From Gammaproteobacteria bacterium (lineage in GTDB: Bacteria > Pseudomonadota > Gammaproteobacteria > JAUIAT01), in NCBI GenBank assembly GCA_030425295.1, contig JAUIAT010000012.1, forward strand, positions 1 to 58,784: DNA of 58,784 nt. Direction: 5' to 3'. Under the pieces are notes generated by a model that did not search any database, was not told the DNA's origin, and worked only from the letters and a program-made list of their open reading frames with translations. Below, piece by piece: positions 8,923 through 17,772 of this stretch. Position 1 is the stretch's first letter. Every line of letters starts with the position of its first letter. Position numbers and translations under genes: made by a program.

Positions 8923-9955
8923 TCAAAGAACTATTGGGGATGGCCATAAGCCATATTTGATAGCAGAAATGTCAGGTAATCATAATCAGTCGCTTGATAT
9001 AGCATTGCGTTTAGTTGAAGAAGCTGCAAACGCTGGAGCTGATGCAATTAAAATTCAAACCTATACAGCTGATACTTTAACTTTGAATGTTAAAACTGAA
9101 GATTTTAAAATAGATAATTCTGATAGTTTATGGTCTGGCCAGTATTTGTACGACCTTTACAGTGTGGCCCATACACCGTGGGAGTGGCATAAGCCAATTT
9201 TTGAAAAGGCATCTGAGCTTGGCCTGACTTGTTTTAGTACTCCATTTGATGAAACTGCAGTTGATTTTCTTGAAGATATCGATGTTCCTGCCTATAAGAT
9301 TGCATCATTTGAGAATACCCATGTTAACTTGATTAAAAAAGTCGCAAAAACTGGGAAGCCTATAATAATTTCAACTGGTATGGCTGGGCTGAATGATCTC
9401 GAGTTGATGGTCAATACTTTGAAAAACGAAGGGGTATATGATTTTGCATTGCTTAAGTGTACAAGCGCATATCCAGCGAATGCTTCTGATGCAAATATTG
9501 CATCTATTCCTCATTTAGCGGAAATGTTTGGTTGTCAAACTGGCCTATCTGACCACACGCCTGGTATTGGGGTTGCAATAGCATCAGTAGCTTTAGGTGC
9601 TACGATTATTGAAAAGCATTATTGTTTGGATAGAAGTCTTGGTGGGGTCGATAGCGCATTTTCGCTTGAGCCAAATGAGTTTAAACAGCTTGTAGAGGAG
9701 TGTGATAGAGCTTGGCAATCTATAGGGACAGTTAAATATGGTAAATCAAAAAATGAAGAAAGCTCCCTGAAGTTTAGAAGATCATTGTACTTTTGTCAGG
9801 ATGTTTCTGCTGGAACAGAAATCACCGCTCAACACATTAAGTGTGTTAGGCCTGGTTATGGATTAGAGCCAAAATATTATGAACAGATACTGGGTAAGTC
9901 ATTAAAAAATAGTGTAAAAGCTGGCGATAGGGTTGAGTGGAGCTTATTTTGTTAA
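8906..9955 (+). CDS. pseI: Pseudaminic acid synthase, PseI
   Basis: Sialic acid synthase family TIM barrel with a C-terminal antifreeze-like (SAF) domain. It condenses the 6-deoxy-diacylamino-altrose with phosphoenolpyruvate to give pseudaminic acid. Visible family motifs in the 349 residues are AEMSGNHNQ (acidic residue at 21), AIKIQTYTADT, AYKIASFEN, GLSDHTPG and IEKHYCLDRSLGG, followed by the SAF domain from about residue 290 with RRSLYFCQDVSAG. The barrel's M-S-G-N-H-N variant is typical of PseI rather than NeuB. GTG 8906 is chosen from the ribosome binding site. It closes module I and is the first of three synthase paralogues in the window. Confidence 0.95.
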   Translation: MEFNINQRTIGDGHKPYLIAEMSGNHNQSLDIALRLVEEAANAGADAIKIQTYTADTLTLNVKTEDFKIDNSDSLWSGQYLYDLYSVAHTPWEWHKPIFEKASELGLTCFSTPFDETAVDFLEDIDVPAYKIASFENTHVNLIKKVAKTGKPIIISTGMAGLNDLELMVNTLKNEGVYDFALLKCTSAYPANASDANIASIPHLAEMFGCQTGLSDHTPGIGVAIASVALGATIIEKHYCLDRSLGGVDSAFSLEPNEFKQLVEECDRAWQSIGTVKYGKSKNEESSLKFRRSLYFCQDVSAGTEITAQHIKCVRPGYGLEPKYYEQILGKSLKNSVKAGDRVEWSLFC

Positions 9956-9966
9956 GGTATCTTTAA

Positions 9967-11490
9967 ATGAATTTAATTGTTGGAAATTTGAAGGAAAATA
10001 TAGAGTTTGAAAACAAAATTAATGATTTAATTTTGAGGATGCTAGTAGATAAATATAACCAATCAGCAGAAAAAGGATTAGTTTTTGACGCGGTGTCTAT
10101 TGAAGTAAAGAGGGCTTTTACTAATATTGCTTGGTTGCATGCAAATAACTTAAATACTGATGTTGGTTCTCAAGATGACCCTTTTGTTTATCAATATAAT
10201 GAGGAATACATTCATAAGTTTTATTGCAGGTATACTCCGTCTTGGAAGAGACTTCCTTTAAGGTTTACTAAGGGAGTTCTAAAAGGTTATCTTGAAGGAA
10301 TTTTACGCTATCATATTAAGCCGATTGATTATTCAAAAGATATACTAACTACAGTCGTTGATGATTTCCCTGTCCAGCTGGCTAGATCTGGCAATTGTTC
10401 TAACAGAGTGATTTTTAAAAGATATGAGAAGCTTTTTAATGAAGTTATTAGTAATAGACCAATTTTTCTGGATGTGGTTTTTGCCAAAGAATTATCATTT
10501 GAGCTGGAATCTCTATTAGATGACCTTGGTTTAACTGTTTCAGGTGAATTTAAGCAGAAGATTGAGAGTTGGTTTGCTAAATTGATCGGAACGGCTAAAG
10601 TTTTGCTTGATGCTATTTTGCAAAATAATAATTGCGTGCCCAAAGAGTTATGGGTAGGTACAGGCGGTAACCCGCAGTGGCGACTTTTGTCTTTAGCTGT
10701 AATGAAATCAGGTGGTCGAGTGACAAGGTTTGATCATGCTGGTGGTGGGGCGTACCTCAAGGTTGGGCTTTCGAAGTATCTGAATGAGCTGAGGTGTTGT
10801 AATAGATATTATACTTATTCACCTATGCAGGCAGGATATATACATAACATGCTTGCAAGTGAATCTAGTTTGCCATTCAGTAATCCTGAGGTGAAAAATC
10901 TTGATAAATTTATCCCGTGGACTAGCTACCATATTAATTCTAAATCAATAGGAAAGCGGTCAAGTAAATACATAAATAAAAAAGTTATGTGTGTTATGGG
11001 GCCAAGAAACACAAAGAATAGATATCTTGGGGTCGCACTTTCTTCTCAGCAATATGTTAACTGGTATAAAAAACTTTTTCATTTTCTAAAAAATTTAGGT
11101 TATGAAGTGTTGATGAAACCAAGACCTGAAGATCTAAGTTTAGCTTTTAAATTACTTGCTGAAGGTTATGGTGATCAAATTGTAAGGCAACCATTCGAAA
11201 AAGTAATTAGTGAGTCAGATATTGTAATTTTAGATTATGCAGCTTCAACTACATTTAATACGGCATTAATAAATTCTATTCCTTGTGTTTTCGTTGACTT
11301 TGGGTATTTTGAGTTTTTTTATGATGCTTATTTAATGCTTAAATCGCAAATATCAGTTGTAGATGCCACCATAACTTATAACGATTTTATTGATATTGAC
11401 TGGGATTTTCTCAGGTCTGAACTTCTTCTAGCCAGCCAGAAAGAAAGTAGTAATGAGTTTGCTAGAAAAACGTTTCAATTTGCTGGTTAA
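9967..11490 (+). CDS. Putative GT-B-like glycosyltransferase/surface carbohydrate protein
   Basis: A 507-residue cytoplasmic protein with no signal peptide or membrane span. I do not recognise a named family with certainty. The C-terminal half looks like the nucleotide-binding domain of a GT-B enzyme or CDP-glycerol-type transferase: KKVMCVMGPRNTKN opens the domain, GYEVLMKPRPEDL follows, and ISESDIVILDYAASTTFNT is a D-x-A-S-T block like those that bind the donor phosphate. The N-terminal half is mostly helical and includes ELWVGTGGNPQWRLL. It follows pseI by 11 nt and shares the K-P-(R/K)-P/S-T-T layout with the proteins at 11546 and 21858. A role as a nonulosonic acid transferase is inferred from location. 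Confidence 0.55.
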   Translation: MNLIVGNLKENIEFENKINDLILRMLVDKYNQSAEKGLVFDAVSIEVKRAFTNIAWLHANNLNTDVGSQDDPFVYQYNEEYIHKFYCRYTPSWKRLPLRFTKGVLKGYLEGILRYHIKPIDYSKDILTTVVDDFPVQLARSGNCSNRVIFKRYEKLFNEVISNRPIFLDVVFAKELSFELESLLDDLGLTVSGEFKQKIESWFAKLIGTAKVLLDAILQNNNCVPKELWVGTGGNPQWRLLSLAVMKSGGRVTRFDHAGGGAYLKVGLSKYLNELRCCNRYYTYSPMQAGYIHNMLASESSLPFSNPEVKNLDKFIPWTSYHINSKSIGKRSSKYINKKVMCVMGPRNTKNRYLGVALSSQQYVNWYKKLFHFLKNLGYEVLMKPRPEDLSLAFKLLAEGYGDQIVRQPFEKVISESDIVILDYAASTTFNTALINSIPCVFVDFGYFEFFYDAYLMLKSQISVVDATITYNDFIDIDWDFLRSELLLASQKESSNEFARKTFQFAG

Positions 11491-11545
11491 TTGTATAAGC
11501 TAAGATGACTCGATTTTACTGTGAAAATAAATAGGATGTATTTTA

Positions 11546-12865
11546 ATGTCTTTGTCTGGTTTAGCAAAGGTTGTATACAGGGCTGTAGTCGGTGCTCTTT
11601 GGTTTGTTTTGGTAAGGGGCAGACTTTTCTTTATTCTTGTTCCTATGTATTGCAAAATCATTGAAAATTACTCTAAAAAGTACAGAAATAGTTCCGTGAC
11701 TAATGCTCCAGTGGTGCTTGCCCTTCATATGGAGCTATTTAGGGGAGACTTAGAGGAACTTTCTGAAAGAGGAGATTTTCAAATATTTGCTATGCCACAG
11801 TGTTGGCAAAGTCGTATTGTTTCTCAATTTTATCCAGTCGGAACTACCACTATTGAATATTATAATTCTGATAATTTTCCATGCGTTGCAAAGTCTAAGA
11901 AAAAATGCGAAAAATTCATGGAAGGTTTTTTAAAACGACTTTATAAAAAATTGCCAGTCAAGATAGTTATTTTGCCCAACGTAAGATATTTAAATGATCT
12001 TGATTGGGCCAGAGTGTCAAAAATGCTCGGAGTGGCATATGTTTTGTTATTTCGTGAAGGCTTGATTATGTCGGAAAAGGATTTTCATGCACCAGTTAGA
12101 AGACATAAAAAATTCGGTGAGTTTGAAGGTTCTCATATTATTGTCCATAACCAAGCATCTAAAGATATGTTTCTTCGAACTAAGTTTATTGACGAAAATA
12201 AGATTAGCATTTGTGGTGTGCTAAGGATGGATAAATTTTTTAGAGATATAAATAATAATAAAGCTTCTTGTAAGAAGCAGGTGACCTGGTTTTATTTTGG
12301 AGAGGATCATGATTGCTTAGGCCCGCAAGACCCTTTTCGAGTACATGATTCTGTTTTTGATCAGTTTATAGCGATGGCAAAAGAAAATTCTGATGTTAGG
12401 TTTGTTATTAAGCCAAAATTAAAAAAATTAAATAGAAATGGAATTAAGCATATTGAGAGAGCTTATAAAAGGAACTCTATTGATGAGAGCACTTTGCCTA
12501 ATCTTAAAATTATGCCAAACGCTGATGTACACGAGTTGATTTTGGATTCAAAAGTTATTGTTGGTCTGAAATCAACTACAGTATTTGAAGCGATGATTGC
12601 AAAAAAAAATATTGTTGTCCCACATTTTGAAAGTTTGAGGAATTCGGAATATTCGGATTACTTTGGTTTAAGAGATAGACGAGATCTGTTTTTTATTGCT
12701 GATGATCCTGCTCATTTTAAAAAACTTGTTATTGAATGCCTTAATAAAGAAGGAATCACCAAAAAAATGATGAGTGAACGGGAAGCTATTTTCGAAAAAT
12801 ATATTTCACCATTGGATGGTTCAGCTTATGGTAGGTATAAGCAAGTACTAAAACAATTTATCTAA
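11546..12865 (+). CDS. Putative GT-B-like glycosyltransferase, paralogue of the protein at 21858
   Basis: A 439-residue protein with a hydrophobic N-terminal segment (about residues 10-33, VVGALWFVLVRGRLFFILV), possibly a membrane anchor or interfacial helix. The body is clearly paralogous to the 425-residue protein at 21858. Shared blocks are SHIIVHNQ, GVLRMDKFF (GCMRMDEFV in the other), DVRFVIKPKLKK and ELILDSKVIVGLKSTTVFEA, the last resembling the donor-binding S-T-T-x-x-E-A motif of CDP-glycerol/GT-B enzymes. Start ATG 11546 follows AGGATG. A 55-bp gap separates it from the preceding gene. Function as a glycosyltransferase acting on the cluster's glycan is inferred. The substrate is unknown. 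Confidence 0.6.
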   Translation: MSLSGLAKVVYRAVVGALWFVLVRGRLFFILVPMYCKIIENYSKKYRNSSVTNAPVVLALHMELFRGDLEELSERGDFQIFAMPQCWQSRIVSQFYPVGTTTIEYYNSDNFPCVAKSKKKCEKFMEGFLKRLYKKLPVKIVILPNVRYLNDLDWARVSKMLGVAYVLLFREGLIMSEKDFHAPVRRHKKFGEFEGSHIIVHNQASKDMFLRTKFIDENKISICGVLRMDKFFRDINNNKASCKKQVTWFYFGEDHDCLGPQDPFRVHDSVFDQFIAMAKENSDVRFVIKPKLKKLNRNGIKHIERAYKRNSIDESTLPNLKIMPNADVHELILDSKVIVGLKSTTVFEAMIAKKNIVVPHFESLRNSEYSDYFGLRDRRDLFFIADDPAHFKKLVIECLNKEGITKKMMSEREAIFEKYISPLDGSAYGRYKQVLKQFI

Positions 12866-12885
12866 ATCAATTTAAGGAAATCGTG

Positions 12886-13659
12886 ATGGCTATAGATGAG
12901 TCAAGCTACATAAGGGATCAATATTTGTTTCCAAATCATAAACTTTTACACATGCTTATTAAGCTTCATAATGTAAGGGCTCGATTTAGAAATATTCTAG
13001 CAAGGTTTTCAAGAAAAAAAATCAGCCCTATTTCATCTAGCAAGCCTGCCCTGACTGATGTGTTCATTGCATCCAAGAAAAATTTCAATTCGTCAGGTTG
13101 GGCTTATATGGAAGGCGTATTTGAAGAAAATTTTCATAAGGAATTACTTGAAAATTGGCCGGCAAAACGATTTTTCAAACCTATTAAAGAAATTTATAAG
13201 TCGTATGATGTTTGGTTTGCCGCTAAGCATCAAAATCATTTTCCTCAAAATCCAATTATTGAGCTTTTGTACAAGTATATGAATTCAGAAAAAGTAGCGC
13301 AGTTAATAACAGATTTCTGTCAAGACGGAGTTAAACGCAAATTATATTCTTTTACTTTGACAAGAGCTTTTTCAGGTTCATCAGTCATTCCACACAGAGA
13401 TACTGTTGCAGAAACACCAGAGGGTAAGTATTTTATTAACATATTATTTTTTATTGATGGTACTGGCGGTAAAAATAGTGGTGGATTAATGATTATGGAC
13501 GACCCAGAATACAAAAAAATCCAGATTGAACCAAAGAATTTACGTAACACAGCATTAGTATATAGAAGTTCAGATCCTTTTTTCCATGGGTTCCCTCCGA
13601 TGAAAAGGGGGTCATTCAGGTATGCAATAGCCACCCAATTTTGTGCCGATGGAGATTAA
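12886..13659 (+). CDS. 2-oxoglutarate/Fe(II)-dependent oxygenase-like protein
   Basis: A 257-residue protein whose C-terminal half carries the double-stranded beta-helix signature of 2OG-Fe(II) oxygenases. IPHRDTVAE provides the H-x-D iron ligands. FFHGFPPMKRGSFRYAI provides the distal histidine, followed about 10 residues later by the arginine that would bind the 2-oxoglutarate carboxylate. LFFIDGTGGKNSGGLMIM is a typical core strand pair. Start ATG 12886 is 5 nt after AAGGAAA; GTG 12883 is too close. It sits between a glycosyltransferase-like gene and a TylF-type methyltransferase, so hydroxylation of a sugar or acyl substituent is a reasonable guess, though not shown. Confidence 0.75.
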   Translation: MAIDESSYIRDQYLFPNHKLLHMLIKLHNVRARFRNILARFSRKKISPISSSKPALTDVFIASKKNFNSSGWAYMEGVFEENFHKELLENWPAKRFFKPIKEIYKSYDVWFAAKHQNHFPQNPIIELLYKYMNSEKVAQLITDFCQDGVKRKLYSFTLTRAFSGSSVIPHRDTVAETPEGKYFINILFFIDGTGGKNSGGLMIMDDPEYKKIQIEPKNLRNTALVYRSSDPFFHGFPPMKRGSFRYAIATQFCADGD

Positions 13660-13662
13660 AAA

Positions 13663-14457
13663 ATGAATAAGATAGTTTTGTTAGGAAAAAAAATAATTAA
13701 TAAAGCAGGATTTGAATTAACAAGAAAAAAACACACAACAAAAGAGCCTGTACCAGTTGATTTAGATAAAGCTTTTGTGGATATTTTAAGTGAGTTTAAA
13801 TTTTCAAAAGGGGTTTCCCCGGTTTTATATTCGACTTATAAATCAATTGAATATGTCGTTAAAAACAATATTCCTGGTGATTTGGTCGAGTGTGGGGTAG
13901 CTCAGGGTACGCAGGTAATGATGATAGCTTATGCGTTAATGAAATTTGGAGTAACTGATAGGGATATTTATCTTTATGATACTTTTGGCGGGATGACTGA
14001 GCCTCACCCTGAGTTTGACTTTAAAGTTGGAAGAAATAAAACATTACTTCCTGGTGACCCAGATTCTACAAGAAAATATTGGGATGCTAAGAAGGGGGCA
14101 GATTTTGTTGATTGGTGCTATTGCCCATTGGATAAAGTTAAAGAGAATGTTTTTTCTACAGGATATCCTGCTGAAAGATTTAAGTTTGTAAAAGGTTCAG
14201 TTATGGACACTTTACCTAAAGCTAAGCACCAAAATATTGCATTCTTACGTCTCGATACTGATTTTTATGATTCTACTAAAGCTGAATTATCTTATTTATA
14301 TGATTTTGTTCCATGTGGAGGAGTAGTAACTTTAGATGATTATGGTGCGTGGGATGGATGCAGGAAAGCAGCAGATGAATTTTTCCAGGAGAGAAAAATT
14401 TTTCCAATGCTACATAGGACTAATGTTAAAGAGCGCGTTTTTGTTAAAACTAAGTAA
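13663..14457 (+). CDS. TylF/MycF-family class I methyltransferase
   Basis: A 264-residue SAM-dependent O-methyltransferase of the macrocin (TylF/MycF) family. These enzymes methylate sugar hydroxyls and use a divalent metal. GDLVECGVAQGTQVMM is motif I for SAM binding. YLYDTFGGMTEP is a hallmark of the family. FLRLDTDFYDSTKAEL supplies the D-x-D metal site, and GGVVTLDDYGAWDGCRKA follows as in MycF. Only 3 nt separate it from the oxygenase gene. It most likely O-methylates a sugar of the surface glycan. The position methylated cannot be deduced. Confidence 0.85.
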   Translation: MNKIVLLGKKIINKAGFELTRKKHTTKEPVPVDLDKAFVDILSEFKFSKGVSPVLYSTYKSIEYVVKNNIPGDLVECGVAQGTQVMMIAYALMKFGVTDRDIYLYDTFGGMTEPHPEFDFKVGRNKTLLPGDPDSTRKYWDAKKGADFVDWCYCPLDKVKENVFSTGYPAERFKFVKGSVMDTLPKAKHQNIAFLRLDTDFYDSTKAELSYLYDFVPCGGVVTLDDYGAWDGCRKAADEFFQERKIFPMLHRTNVKERVFVKTK

Positions 14458-14480
14458 ACTAATCTAGGAATAATCAGACT

Positions 14481-15611
14481 ATGCAGTTGCAAAAAGTTAA
14501 GATTTTGGGTGCTGGATCTATTGGAAACCATTTCTCTCATGCAGCAAGAACTATTGGAGCATCTGTTGATTTATGTGATATAGATCAACAGGCATTGCAG
14601 CGAACGAAAGAACAAATTTACCCTGCAAGGTATGGTTCTTGGGACGATTCTATTAATTTGCATTCTTCTGAGGAAGCGCCTAAGGGTGGTTATGACCTGA
14701 TTATTATAGGAACCCCTCCTGACACTCACAATAAGCTCGCTATTGAGGCAATTAAGGAAAAACCCAAAGCTGTTCTTATAGAAAAGCCTCTTTGTACCCC
14801 AGATTTTCACTTGGTTGAAGAGCTGATTAACACTTCAAATGAATTCAACGTTCCTGTTTTTGTTGGTTATGATCACGTTGTTGGCATGGCTTCAAATTAT
14901 GCCAGTGATTTAGCAATGCAGAGTAAGGGCAATATAGGCTCATTGACTACCTTAGATGTAGAATTTAGAGAGTATTGGGGAGGCATCTTTAATGCCCACC
15001 CATGGCTTGATGGACCATCTGACACATATTTAGGTTATTGGCAGCGCGGTGGAGGTGCAAGCGGTGAGCACTCTCATGCTTTGAATTTATGGCAGCACTT
15101 TTCGCGTGTATTTGGGTGTGGCAGAGTTGTGGAGGTTTCTGCAATGATGGAGTATATGAACGATGGTAAAGTTGATTACGACTCAATATGTCTTCTTAAC
15201 CTTAGAACTGAGAATGGTTTATGTGGTCGAGTTGTTCAAGATGTAGTTACTGAGCCTCCTAGGAAGTGGGCTAGAATGCAAGGTGATCAAGGCTTTATTG
15301 AGTGGCATTGTGGGTATCAACCTGGATGTGATGCCGTTTTACTAAATCAGAGTAAAAATAAGACCCAAGAAGAATTATTTCCCAAATCTCGACCTGATGA
15401 TTTTGTAGCCGAACTTAGACATATCGAGAAGTCTTTGGAAACTAACCCTGCTTTGTCACCAATAGCTTTGCATCGAGGTCTTGATACTATGCTTGTAATA
15501 GCTGCTGCTCATTTGTCTGCGCGAAAAAGTTGCTCAGTTATTATCGATTATTCTAAGGGTTATAAATTAGAGGCGCTAGATCTTGTAGTAAGAAAGATGG
15601 AGAGGGTGTGA
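14481..15611 (+). CDS. Gfo/Idh/MocA family oxidoreductase (module II)
   Basis: A 376-residue NAD(P)-dependent sugar dehydrogenase or reductase of the Gfo/Idh/MocA family. The N-terminal Rossmann motif is KILGAGSIGNHFS. AVLIEKPLC is the invariant E-K-P block whose lysine is catalytic. The C-terminal alpha/beta domain includes GGGASGEHSHALNLW, which aligns with the family's catalytic histidine region. The stop overlaps the next start (TGATG at 15609). With the fused NeuB-cupin and a HAD phosphatase it forms module II. It could oxidise or reduce the six-carbon precursor or the ulosonic acid itself. Start ATG 14481 follows AGGAATAA. Confidence 0.85.
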   Translation: MQLQKVKILGAGSIGNHFSHAARTIGASVDLCDIDQQALQRTKEQIYPARYGSWDDSINLHSSEEAPKGGYDLIIIGTPPDTHNKLAIEAIKEKPKAVLIEKPLCTPDFHLVEELINTSNEFNVPVFVGYDHVVGMASNYASDLAMQSKGNIGSLTTLDVEFREYWGGIFNAHPWLDGPSDTYLGYWQRGGGASGEHSHALNLWQHFSRVFGCGRVVEVSAMMEYMNDGKVDYDSICLLNLRTENGLCGRVVQDVVTEPPRKWARMQGDQGFIEWHCGYQPGCDAVLLNQSKNKTQEELFPKSRPDDFVAELRHIEKSLETNPALSPIALHRGLDTMLVIAAAHLSARKSCSVIIDYSKGYKLEALDLVVRKMERV

Positions 15612-17176
15612 TGGAGGTATCGATTGATTTTAATGATTTGTTTGTTCTGGACTTGGCCAATAATCACCAGGGGTCTATTCCGCACGGTTTAAATATTATC
15701 CGTGAAATGGGTAAAGTTGTGAAAAAACATGATGTTAAAACAGGTATAAAATTTCAGTTTAGACAATTAGATAGCTTTATTCATCCTAAGCACCAAAAAG
15801 AAAGTGATAACAAGCATGTTCCTAGGTTTTTATCTACAAGATTGGATCGGCCTGATTTTCAGGTTTTATTGGATGAGGTAAGAAAACAAGATATGTTGGC
15901 GATTTGTACTCCATTTGATGAGGAGTCTGTCGATATAATTAAAGATATGCAATTTGATATTTTGAAGGTTGCTAGTTGTTCTGCTGCAGACTGGCCACTT
16001 TTGGAAAAAATCGCTGATGCAGATATGCCTGTTATTTTTTCCACAGGCGGGTTGAGCTTAAATCAAATTGATGATGTAGTTAGTTTTTTTGATCATCGTG
16101 GTGTGGACTTTGCAATAATGCACTGTATATCTATTTACCCCACCCCACCTGAATTATGCCAATTGAATCAGGTTGATACATTGATTTCTCGTTACCCAAA
16201 TAAAGTTATTGGGTGGTCTACTCACGAAACTCCGACAGCTACAACTCCAGTAAAAATAGCTGTAGCAAAAGGCGCAAAAATGTTTGAGCGTCATGTTGGG
16301 ATAACTACTGACAAAATAAAGTTAAATGCATATTCATCTACTCCTGCTCAAGTTGATAAGTGGATTTCTGCGTATAAGGAAGCAGTTGCATATTGTGGCG
16401 AAGTTGAAAGGCCTGGTGTAACTGATGAAGAAGCAAAAGCAATTCATGGGTTGAGAAGGGGAGTTTACGCAAAAAGAGCGATTAAGGCCGGAGAAGTTAT
16501 ATCTCGTGATCAAGTATATTTTGCGATGCCGTGTAATGATGGACAACTCTCAAGTGGTGAATGGTCTGATACCATAATTGCAACGGAGTCAGTAAATGCG
16601 GATTCTGAGGTATTATCTTCAAAAATAATTCTTCCTCATAAAACCAATTCTCAAATTCTTAAAACGGCTGTTCATGAAGTAAAAGCAATGCTTAATGAAG
16701 CTAAGATAGCTCTTAATAGTGAGTTTGAAGTTGAATATTCTCATCATTATGGGGTTGAAAGTTTTAGGGAAGTGGGGGCTGTAATTATTAACTGTATAAA
16801 CAGAGAGTATTGCAAAAAATTAATAGTGCAACTTCCTGGCCAGTCGCATCCCTCACATTTCCATAAAAGAAAGGAAGAAACCTTCCAAGTTCTGCATGGT
16901 GAATTACACGTAGACGTTGAAGGAATTCAAAAGACTTTGCAGCCCGGTGAAACTTGCCTAGTTCAGCCAGGTGTTTGGCATAGTTTTAAAACTGACACTG
17001 GATGTGTTTTTGAAGAGGTTTCAACTACTCATTATAACGATGACTCTTTCTACAAAGACAAAGCTATAAACAAAAAAACTCGAGATGAGCGTAAAACTAA
17101 GGTTGATCACTGGGGGCGCTTTGAGCTTTCTAATTTATGCGATGAGGAGAGTTTAAGCGTAACGCAAGGTTTATGA
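15611..17176 (+). CDS. Sialic acid synthase (NeuB-like) fused to a C-terminal cupin domain
   Basis: A 521-residue fusion. Residues about 1-265 are a NeuB-type TIM barrel for PEP condensation. About 280-350 is the SAF domain (LRRGVYAKRAIKAGEVIS). About 355-500 is a cupin with SHFHKRKEETF and QPGVWHSF giving an H-x-H...E...H metal set reminiscent of D-lyxose-isomerase-like cupins. Conserved barrel positions deviate: AEIG-N-H is LDLANNHQG here (Asp14 for the usual Glu), and EKH is ERH (FERHVGI). KFQ, KVAS and STHE segments are kept. Normal NeuB proteins are about 340-350 residues. The lone NeuB at 23161 and PseI at 8906 show this is a third, distinct member. Likely product: an unusual ulosonic acid. 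Confidence 0.85.
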   Translation: MEVSIDFNDLFVLDLANNHQGSIPHGLNIIREMGKVVKKHDVKTGIKFQFRQLDSFIHPKHQKESDNKHVPRFLSTRLDRPDFQVLLDEVRKQDMLAICTPFDEESVDIIKDMQFDILKVASCSAADWPLLEKIADADMPVIFSTGGLSLNQIDDVVSFFDHRGVDFAIMHCISIYPTPPELCQLNQVDTLISRYPNKVIGWSTHETPTATTPVKIAVAKGAKMFERHVGITTDKIKLNAYSSTPAQVDKWISAYKEAVAYCGEVERPGVTDEEAKAIHGLRRGVYAKRAIKAGEVISRDQVYFAMPCNDGQLSSGEWSDTIIATESVNADSEVLSSKIILPHKTNSQILKTAVHEVKAMLNEAKIALNSEFEVEYSHHYGVESFREVGAVIINCINREYCKKLIVQLPGQSHPSHFHKRKEETFQVLHGELHVDVEGIQKTLQPGETCLVQPGVWHSFKTDTGCVFEEVSTTHYNDDSFYKDKAINKKTRDERKTKVDHWGRFELSNLCDEESLSVTQGL

Positions 17177-17772
17177 TGACTAGTATAGTAGTATTTGACT
17201 TTGATGGTACATTGGCTGATTCAAATGATATTAAGAGAAAAACCTTTTATTCAGTTTCTCGCGACTTAAGAGGGAGCAGCAAGGTATTAGATGATATTTT
17301 TTCTGCTTCTTCGCCTGATAGATACACAGTTTTCAGAAAGCTATCTGCTCGACTTGGTCTAACTGAGCAGGAAAAAAGTCAGCTTGTTAAACTATATTCT
17401 GTTCAAACAAAAAAAAATATTGTTGCAAGGGGTTTAAAGCCTGAAGCTTTAAAAGCATTATATTTTTTGAAGGATGCGGAAGTCCCTTGTTTTATTAATA
17501 CTGCTACACCAACTATTAATATCAAGAGCATACTATGCAGTATGAATGTTGATCAATATTTTAAATCTATATTAGGTAGTCCGGAGTCAAAAATAGATAA
17601 TTTAAGGCATATTATTGCAGGTCTGAACTGTTCTCCAAGCAGTCTAATTGTAGTAGGTGATGGAATTGATGATAGAGATTCTGCAACAGCAGTTGGGTGT
17701 GAATTTTTACCTGTATATGATGAAGTATTCAAACATTTAATTTCGAGGATTAGTGCCAATGTTAAATGGTAA
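17173..17772 (+). CDS. HAD superfamily phosphatase (module II)
   Basis: A 199-residue haloacid dehalogenase-fold hydrolase with a small helical (C1) cap. Motif I is VFDFDGTLADS with the nucleophile and acid aspartates. Motif II threonine is in INTATPT. Motif III lysine is in GSPESKIDNL. Motif IV is VVGDGIDDRDSA. Start may be ATG 17173 or ATG 17176; AAGG at 17166-17169 slightly favours 17176. It overlaps the NeuB-cupin gene by 4 nt or 1 nt and the CMP-sugar synthetase gene by 14-20 nt. Its place suggests it dephosphorylates a phosphorylated ulosonic acid made by the synthase before CMP activation. Confidence 0.85.
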   Translation: MMTSIVVFDFDGTLADSNDIKRKTFYSVSRDLRGSSKVLDDIFSASSPDRYTVFRKLSARLGLTEQEKSQLVKLYSVQTKKNIVARGLKPEALKALYFLKDAEVPCFINTATPTINIKSILCSMNVDQYFKSILGSPESKIDNLRHIIAGLNCSPSSLIVVGDGIDDRDSATAVGCEFLPVYDEVFKHLISRISANVKW

